Below, one piece after another: positions 58,290 to 63,420 of a DNA stretch of 63,420 nt. The DNA comes from DATJFH01 sp035495815. Lineage in GTDB: Bacteria; Acidobacteriota; Terriglobia; Bryobacterales; Bryobacteraceae. The stretch lies in contig DATJFH010000350.1 in NCBI GenBank assembly GCA_035495815.1, forward strand, positions 1-63,420, read 5' to 3'. Each line of letters opens with the position of its first letter. Positions within the stretch are counted from its first letter, which is position 1. The position numbers were made by a program, and so were the translations under genes. Under the pieces are notes generated by a model that did no database searches, was not told the origin of the DNA, and worked only from the letters and a program-made list of their open reading frames with translations.

Positions 58290-60716
58290 ATGGGCGCCTT
58301 ACGGCTGTCGTGCTGCTTCTTCGCCGCGAACCTGCTTTACGCGGGCGCAGCTGCCGATCTCGCCCGTCAGATCTCCGAAGCCGGGCTCGATTCCGCGGAG
58401 TGCTATCGCGTCCATGACGTCACGCTCACCCGCGAAGACATCCGGCTGTACTTTACCGACGGCTTCTTCCTGTTCGGAAAGCCCGTCGCCGGAGCCCCGG
58501 TTTCGGCGGTCTTCGTGTCGAGCGTCCAGGCGGGCGACGGCGAAATGCTGCTCCTTCCCCCGACCCGCAGCGAGCGCGAATCGCTCTCGTCGTTCACCGG
58601 CTCCCCCAACCTCAACGAGCACTTCAAAGCCGCCGTCCTGCTGTTCACCGACGATACCTACCATGACCTGATGACGCAGATCGGCGCCGATCCGGCTAAC
58701 AGGAAGAGTCCCGAGATGGGCCTCACGCTGGCGCCCGACTGGACCTCGGTGGTCCGCAACATTACCGGCAGCTTCGAGACCCGCCTCGTGCTCGACCTGC
58801 TCTCCGGGCGTCCCGTGGCGCGCCCTTTCCTGTTCGCCGCAATCGGCGGGAAGCAGCTTGGCAATTTCGATATCGTGTACGATCTGCGCTCCCAGCAGCA
58901 GATCACCGTCGGCAGGACTTCGCACCGGGACAACCGCTCGTTCTTCGACGTCTGGACCTGCTTCGAGTCCCGTTCGGTGCGCAACCGGCAGCGCCCGGGC
59001 CCGTCTCCCGAGTTCGAAGTGGACGACTTCCGCATCGAGGCCACGGTCGTACCGCCGGATTTGCGCCTGCAGGTCGTCACCCGCGTGAAGGTGCGGCCGG
59101 GCGGTCCCGCGCGAGCCGTGCCGTTCGAGCTTTCGCGCCGCATGCGCGTGACCTCGGCCCGTGTGGACGGAAGGCCGGCGGAAATTTTCGAGCGCGAATC
59201 CGTGCGCTCCAATCTGATTCACGACCGCGGAAACGATCTCTTCCTGCTGGTTCCGGCGCAGCCGCTCGAACCCGGACGGGAGTATGAATTCGAATTCCAT
59301 CACGAGGGGGCCGTGATCAGCGACGCCGGCAATAAGGTGTACGCCGTCGGCTCGCGCGGGAACTGGTATCCCAATCGGGGCCTGCAATTCGCGCGTTTCA
59401 ACGTGATCTTCCGCTATCCCCGGGATCTCGATCTGGTCTCCTCCGGCGAAGTCGTGTCGGACACCGAAGAGGGCGAATGGAAGGTCACCCGCCGCCGCGC
59501 CGCCACGCCCGTCCGGATGGTGGGCTTCAACCTCGGCTTTTATGAGCGGGCCAAAATCACCCGCGGCCGGGAGACCGTCGAGGTCTGCGCGAACCGCAAC
59601 CTCGAGCGCGCTCTCGAGGCGAGGCCGCGGCAGCCGGTCATTCTCACGCCGCAGCCGCCGCCGGTCTGGGCGGGACGGCGGCGCGAGCAGCAGCCGCTCG
59701 CCTTTCCGGCTGAAGCCGCCCCCATTCCGTCGAGTCCCGCCGCCCGCTCGCGGGAGCTGGCCGGCTCGGTCGCCTCGGCGCTGGAATTCATGAGCGCCCG
59801 CTTCGGCCCTCCGCCCCTGCATACGCTGACGGTTTCGCCTGTGCCCGGCGCCTTCGGGCAAGGCTTCCCCGGCCTGATTTACCTGTCGACTCTCTCTTAC
59901 CTCAGCCCCCACGAGCGGCCCGTCACCCATCTTCGCGGCAGCCAGCAGCTCTTTTTCTCGGAGCTGCTCTACGCGCATGAGGTCGCCCACCAGTGGTGGG
60001 GGAACGTGATCGCCACCTCCGGCTACCAGCATGACTGGCTGCTCGAAGCCCTCGCCAACTACAGCGCGCTGCTGTACGTGGAAAAGATCAAAGGCTCCCG
60101 CGCCCTGGAATCGGTATTGAACGAATACCGCGCGGATCTGCTGGCCAAGGGCGAAAGCGGGCGTACCGTGGAATCGTCCGGCCCGATCGCGCTCGGCCTG
60201 CGCCTCGAATCCTCGCAAACGCCTACCGCCTGGCACACCATCGTGTACGAAAAAGGCTCCTGGATCCTGCACATGCTTCGGCGCCGCATGGGCGACGAGC
60301 GGTTTCTCTCTTTCCTCGCCGAGCTGCGGCGAAGGTACCAATGGAAATCGGTCGATACCGAAAGTTTCCGATTGCTGGCCGCGGAGTTCCTGCCGGCCAA
60401 AGCGGCCGACAGGAAGCTGGAGTCCTTTTTCGATCAGTGGGTCTATTCGAGCGGCGTCCCCACCCTGCAAATGAAATACACGCTGGCTGGAAAAGCTCCG
60501 GCGCTCAAGCTGACGGTTACGCTGCAACAGAGCGGCGTGGCGGACGATTTCAGCGTGCCGGTCCCGGTCGAGATTCAGTTCGGACGCGGCGCGCCGCCCA
60601 TCATCCGCGTGCTCCGAACCAGCGACCAGCCGGCGGTCTTCACGATCCCCGTGCGGCAGGCTCCAACCAAGGTATTGCTCGATCCCGGCAACAGCGTGCT
60701 GTCCGTCAAGAAGTAG
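58290..60716 (+). CDS. M1 family metallopeptidase with long N-terminal extension
   Basis: The 808-residue protein starts with a signal peptide (RLSCCFFAANLLYAGAA), carries a long N-terminal region (about 25-500) that includes beta-rich segments without recognised motif, and has the M1 catalytic domain near residues 500-690. The zinc motif is H563-E-V-A-H567 followed after 18 residues by Glu586, the third ligand, in DWLLEALAN. The usual GAMEN exopeptidase loop is not seen; FPGLIYLS occupies its place. The second Tyr/Glu catalytic residues cannot be placed with confidence. It is a secreted or periplasmic aminopeptidase-like enzyme; the missing GAMEN argues for a changed specificity. Confidence 0.85.
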   Translation: MGALRLSCCFFAANLLYAGAAADLARQISEAGLDSAECYRVHDVTLTREDIRLYFTDGFFLFGKPVAGAPVSAVFVSSVQAGDGEMLLLPPTRSERESLSSFTGSPNLNEHFKAAVLLFTDDTYHDLMTQIGADPANRKSPEMGLTLAPDWTSVVRNITGSFETRLVLDLLSGRPVARPFLFAAIGGKQLGNFDIVYDLRSQQQITVGRTSHRDNRSFFDVWTCFESRSVRNRQRPGPSPEFEVDDFRIEATVVPPDLRLQVVTRVKVRPGGPARAVPFELSRRMRVTSARVDGRPAEIFERESVRSNLIHDRGNDLFLLVPAQPLEPGREYEFEFHHEGAVISDAGNKVYAVGSRGNWYPNRGLQFARFNVIFRYPRDLDLVSSGEVVSDTEEGEWKVTRRRAATPVRMVGFNLGFYERAKITRGRETVEVCANRNLERALEARPRQPVILTPQPPPVWAGRRREQQPLAFPAEAAPIPSSPAARSRELAGSVASALEFMSARFGPPPLHTLTVSPVPGAFGQGFPGLIYLSTLSYLSPHERPVTHLRGSQQLFFSELLYAHEVAHQWWGNVIATSGYQHDWLLEALANYSALLYVEKIKGSRALESVLNEYRADLLAKGESGRTVESSGPIALGLRLESSQTPTAWHTIVYEKGSWILHMLRRRMGDERFLSFLAELRRRYQWKSVDTESFRLLAAEFLPAKAADRKLESFFDQWVYSSGVPTLQMKYTLAGKAPALKLTVTLQQSGVADDFSVPVPVEIQFGRGAPPIIRVLRTSDQPAVFTIPVRQAPTKVLLDPGNSVLSVKK

Positions 60717-60812
60717 ACCGCCGTCCCCCGGGTTCGCGCAGCGCGCGTCGCCCGTGACGCCCCTGCGGCGGCTCACCGGCCCGCTCGGGAAACCGCGGCC
60801 CCAAATTCCCGG

Positions 60813-61886
60813 CTACTTGGGAAACGGCGCCGGGTCGATTCCCGGCAGGATCCTCAGCGCGTTCTTGTAATACAGCTTCTTGAGCACCTCGTCCGGCAGA
60901 TCCAGCCCGTAGAGCTGCCAGAAGGCGTGATACTTGCGGTAGTAATCGAAATACTCGTCGGCCGTCTCGAGCACCCGGAAATAGTAATGGTATTCCGTCG
61001 GCGCCCAGATGTCCTTGCCGAACAGGACCCGGTCCTGGTGATCGATGAACCACTGCCGCGCAAAACGGGGCTGGCGGCCCAGTTCGTACAGCACCGCGCC
61101 GATCTCCGTGTACATGTTCGGCAGCCTGTCCATCAGCCGGCCCAGCTCCGCCAGGTTCGACCCCAGCCAGCCCAGGTGAGCGTTGATGAAAATGGTATTG
61201 GGGTGCCGGGCGAACAGCCGGTGCTGCTCTTCCATCAGCGTTTCCCAGCTCGGGAACCTGTCCGGCGGACGGGCGCGCGACTTGTGAAGTTTCAACTCCA
61301 GCCAGCGCTCGTTGTACTTGTCCTGCGGCTGGAAAAACATGGCCGGCTCGGCCGTGTGGATCAGCACCGGCATCTTCAGCTTGCCGCACAGCTCGAAAAC
61401 CGCGTCGAAGCGCGGATCGTCCACGTGGATCCGCTGGCCTTTGCCGTCCTTCAGCTCCATGCCGAAATTTTTGAAAATCTTGAGCCCCTGCGCGCCGTTG
61501 TCGTGGTCCTTCCGCAGTTGCGAGGCGGCCCGGGCGGGGTAATCGGGGTTGTCCAGATCCGTGAAATCGATATTGGCGAATACGATCAGGCGATCCTTGC
61601 GCCGGCCCGTCTGCGCCTCCACCGCCTGTTTCAGCTTGTCGCCGTAGCCCCCGCTCAGATTCACCATCACCCGCAGATTCAGCGCGTCCATGTCGGACAC
61701 CAGCTTGTCCACGCACTCCGGCTTCAGGCAGCGCGACTGATGGTTGTGAACGTCGATGAACGGGTACCTGGCGCGCTTGACCGGATGCTGCGGAACGACC
61801 AGCGTCGATTTCGGCTGGTACTCCTCGATCGACATGGTCTGCGCCAGGGCTGTGCCGCACGTCAGAACCGCGAGCAGGATTTTCAT
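60813..61886 (-). CDS. Secreted amidohydrolase-2 family protein
   Basis: The 357-residue protein has a signal peptide (MKILLAVLTCGTALAQ) and a TIM-barrel amidohydrolase-2 fold. The metal site shows FIDVHNHQS (His-x-His), LIHTAEPAMFF, NAHLGWLGSN and FGKDIWAP (Asp). Between are helices such as DKLVSDMDALNLRVMVNLSGGYG. Families with this fold hydrolyse or decarboxylate small molecules; the exact substrate is not visible, and a secreted location is unusual for decarboxylases. It is convergent with the M1 gene and lies next to the YprB-like gene, 16 bases apart. Confidence 0.83.
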   Translation of the reverse strand: MKILLAVLTCGTALAQTMSIEEYQPKSTLVVPQHPVKRARYPFIDVHNHQSRCLKPECVDKLVSDMDALNLRVMVNLSGGYGDKLKQAVEAQTGRRKDRLIVFANIDFTDLDNPDYPARAASQLRKDHDNGAQGLKIFKNFGMELKDGKGQRIHVDDPRFDAVFELCGKLKMPVLIHTAEPAMFFQPQDKYNERWLELKLHKSRARPPDRFPSWETLMEEQHRLFARHPNTIFINAHLGWLGSNLAELGRLMDRLPNMYTEIGAVLYELGRQPRFARQWFIDHQDRVLFGKDIWAPTEYHYYFRVLETADEYFDYYRKYHAFWQLYGLDLPDEVLKKLYYKNALRILPGIDPAPFPK

Positions 61887-61902
61887 AGGACTTGCGATTA
61901 TC

Positions 61903-63177
61903 TTACAACGGTGGCCCGGAAACGGTCAGCGGCAGTTTCCTGCCGGCCAGCCGCCCCTGCAGTCTTTGCTCCCGGCGCCGCAGGGGAGCGGTGTCTTCAA
62001 TGGCCAGCGCCGCGCGCGTCATCTCGAGCGCCATGCCGTAGTTTCTTTCACGCCGCTCGTAGTATTTGGCCAGCTCTTCGAGCGCCGGCGCGCGATAGGG
62101 ATTCTTCGCCGCCGCCAGGTCCGTGTAAACCGCCAGAGCCAGGGCGTATCGCTCCAGCTTTTTCTCCAGCCGCCCGATCTCCCACATGGTCTTGAACAGC
62201 AGCTCGTCGGGCAGCCCCAGATCCACCGCGCGGCGGAACAGGCGCACGGCCTCCTCGTGCCGGGCCGCCTGCGCCAGCCATCGCGCCAGCCCCACCAGGT
62301 CCGCGCCGTGACGAAGCGTGCTCTCCTCCGGAGACCGGAACGCGAACGGCACCACGGCCGTGAGGCAGGCCAGCGAGACGATGTCCATCACGTTGTGATG
62401 AAAAATGGGGACCAGCTGGAAAGCCTGCTGCGTTCGCAGGTATTGGAAGTAGTAATAGGGGATCATCTCCCCCGGCAGGTCCCCTTCCCGCTCCAGTCCC
62501 AGGATGCGGTTCTCCAGCTCCACCAGACGGCAGCTGTCGAGCCGCAGCTTCCACAGCCGCCGGGCCCCGTGCAGCAGATCGAGGTGAGCCATGCGCGCGA
62601 AGGGCGGCCGCGCCCGCGCCATCCGGTAGCGTGTCTCGAGCAGCGGCTGATCGTACGATTTCCCGTTGTAGGTGATCAGCACGTCGAAGCGCGACAAATA
62701 GTCCGCCAGCCCCCCCAGCAAAGACGCCTCGTCGGCGAAGTCGCGCATGAAGAACTGCCGCACCCGGAATCCCTCCTCGTCGATGCTCCCCACTCCTACC
62801 AGAAAAGCGTAGGTTCCCGCGCCCCCTGCCAGGCCCGTCGTCTCGGTGTCCAGAAACGCCCACCGCCGGGGATGCGAGCGCAGGATCGTTCCCCCCGAAA
62901 GGGAGTCCAGCAGATCCTCCGGCAGTTCGATCAGGCTGGATATATCCACGCTGCCGTGGCGCCTGTGGCTGGCGTACAGCTTTTCAGTCTCAAAATGCTC
63001 TCCGCCGGAGGTTTGCACCACGGTTCCGCTGATCAGCTCTTCGACGAAGTAGCGCGCCGGACGAAGCGCGCCCGGGCGCGGCGTGAAAGTTGCCGGCGTC
63101 GCCGTGGCGTACTTGCGGTCGATGCTGGCAATCTTTCGCCGCAGTTCCGCCAGCTGTTCCTGAACGTCCGTGTCCAT
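61903..63177 (-). CDS. YprB-type RNase H-like nuclease with C-terminal repeat region
   Basis: The 424-residue cytoplasmic protein has an RNase H-like exonuclease core of the YprB type (about 105-285). Its acidic motifs are FLDTETTGLAGGAGTYAFLVG, VLITYNGKSYDQPLLETRY and FHHNVMDIVSLACL, fitting a DEDD nuclease site. The C-terminal part (about 290-424) is helix-rich and TPR-like (HEEAVRLFRRAVDLG, ALAVYTDLAAAKNPYRAPALEELAKYYE). Related proteins often accompany a DEAD-box helicase, but none is seen here. Its nucleic-acid substrate is unknown. It is divergent from galU across 38 bases. Confidence 0.85.
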   Translation of the reverse strand: MDTDVQEQLAELRRKIASIDRKYATATPATFTPRPGALRPARYFVEELISGTVVQTSGGEHFETEKLYASHRRHGSVDISSLIELPEDLLDSLSGGTILRSHPRRWAFLDTETTGLAGGAGTYAFLVGVGSIDEEGFRVRQFFMRDFADEASLLGGLADYLSRFDVLITYNGKSYDQPLLETRYRMARARPPFARMAHLDLLHGARRLWKLRLDSCRLVELENRILGLEREGDLPGEMIPYYYFQYLRTQQAFQLVPIFHHNVMDIVSLACLTAVVPFAFRSPEESTLRHGADLVGLARWLAQAARHEEAVRLFRRAVDLGLPDELLFKTMWEIGRLEKKLERYALALAVYTDLAAAKNPYRAPALEELAKYYERRERNYGMALEMTRAALAIEDTAPLRRREQRLQGRLAGRKLPLTVSGPPL

Positions 63178-63215
63178 TCGCCTTTTCTTTGCCTTCCATC
63201 CAATATAGTCGGGAG

Positions 63216-63420
63216 GTGATCAAAAGCGCAATCGTTCCCGTCGCCGGCCTGGGTACCCGGCTCCTGCCGGCCACCAAATCACAGCCCAAGGAAATGCTGC
63301 CGGTGGCACGAAAGCCCATCGTGCAATACGTGGTGGAGGAATTGGTGAAGAACGGCATCGAGCAGATCCTGTTCGTTACCGGCCGCAGTAAGACCTCGAT
63401 CGAGAATCATTTCGATCACG
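63216..63420 (+). CDS. galU: UTP-glucose-1-phosphate uridylyltransferase, N-terminal part (continues beyond window)
   Basis: Starting at GTG 63216, the frame reads IKSAIVPVAGLGTRLLPATK, then QPKEMLPVARKPIVQYVVEELVKNG, the nucleotide-binding start of GalU, which makes UDP-glucose for polysaccharide, trehalose and UDP-glucuronate. The Gly-rich loop and the PKEMLPV lysine are present. No ATG lies nearby; GGGAG directly abuts the GTG, an unusually short spacing. The window ends after 68 codons with the frame still open. UDP-glucose also feeds the epimerase at 8104-9057 indirectly (through UDP-glucuronate). Confidence 0.93.
   Translation, partial: MIKSAIVPVAGLGTRLLPATKSQPKEMLPVARKPIVQYVVEELVKNGIEQILFVTGRSKTSIENHFDH

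Noticed and set aside
58299..60776. 825-residue open frame on the minus strand
   Set aside because: Antisense to the M1 peptidase gene, with compositionally biased sequence and no recognisable domain.

Overview
The window is high-GC bacterial chromosome that looks like Acidobacteriota, most likely a Solibacter/Bryobacter-type soil lineage. The grounds are two very large TonB-dependent receptors with an N-terminal carboxypeptidase-regulatory-like domain (27405-30614 and 36000-39056), a secreted protein of the kind carrying the Solibacter-type C-terminal domain (47755-48606), an acidobacterial-style ECF sigma factor, and MacAB-like exporters. No rRNA, tRNA, CRISPR array, insertion sequence, phage or plasmid gene was seen. 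The content is chromosomal housekeeping plus lineage-specific accessory genes.

Layout. 1-1054: 3' end of glmS overlapping a YjbQ-family gene. 1170-6820: CpxAR-like two-component pair divergent from a MacA-MacB exporter. 6901-10988: glutaryl-CoA-dehydrogenase-like acyl-CoA dehydrogenase, UDP-glucuronate decarboxylase-like epimerase, and a membrane iron-sulfur oxidoreductase of the ETF:quinone oxidoreductase (EMO/HdrD-like) type. 11081-12981: radical SAM protein translationally coupled to a PAP2_3 membrane phosphatase/transferase. 13027-15875: three-gene proton-translocating transhydrogenase (pntAA-pntAB-pntB). 16043-17620: HDOD-GAF protein. 17669-22223: urease cluster ureF-D-A-B-C-G with no ureE. 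22255-26415: two tandem thymidylate-kinase-like proteins (one with Lys replaced by Arg in its P-loop), divergent from a Ppx/GppA phosphatase and a CHAD domain split into two ORFs. 26515-27369: small hypothetical protein and a decayed sulfatase. 27405-39056: two TonB receptors flanking hemB, a LigD-polymerase-like protein that has lost its catalytic aspartates, a small membrane protein, uppS, a winged-helix regulator with its membrane partner, and a 2-hydroxyacid dehydrogenase. 39112-48606: alpha/beta hydrolase, secreted protein, DNA glycosylase I, a Cys/His/Asp protein, a dehydrogenase pair, a GT4/debranching-like pair, an ECF sigma factor and a Solibacter-domain secreted protein. 48658-56413: an Omp85-SurA-like-TamB outer-membrane assembly operon. 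56545-63420: FAH-family hydrolase, SDR, M1 metallopeptidase, amidohydrolase, YprB-type nuclease and the start of galU.

How genes work together. Translational coupling (ATGA, TGATG or GTGA overlaps) marks several units: glmS-yjbQ, RR-HK, macA-macB-permease, radical SAM-PAP2, pntAB-pntB, ureF-ureD, ureB-ureC, ppx-CHAD, ADH-SDR and Omp85-SurA-like-TamB. The most interesting places are the Tmk-like/Ppx/CHAD neighbourhood (inferred polyphosphate link), the catalytically emptied LigD-polymerase protein, the radical SAM-PAP2 pair whose internal ribosome-binding site lies in a hairpin, and the membrane protein/winged-helix pair driven by an apparently leaderless promoter beside a perfect 17-base palindrome. 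Functions are assigned from motifs and family knowledge only; no database search was possible.
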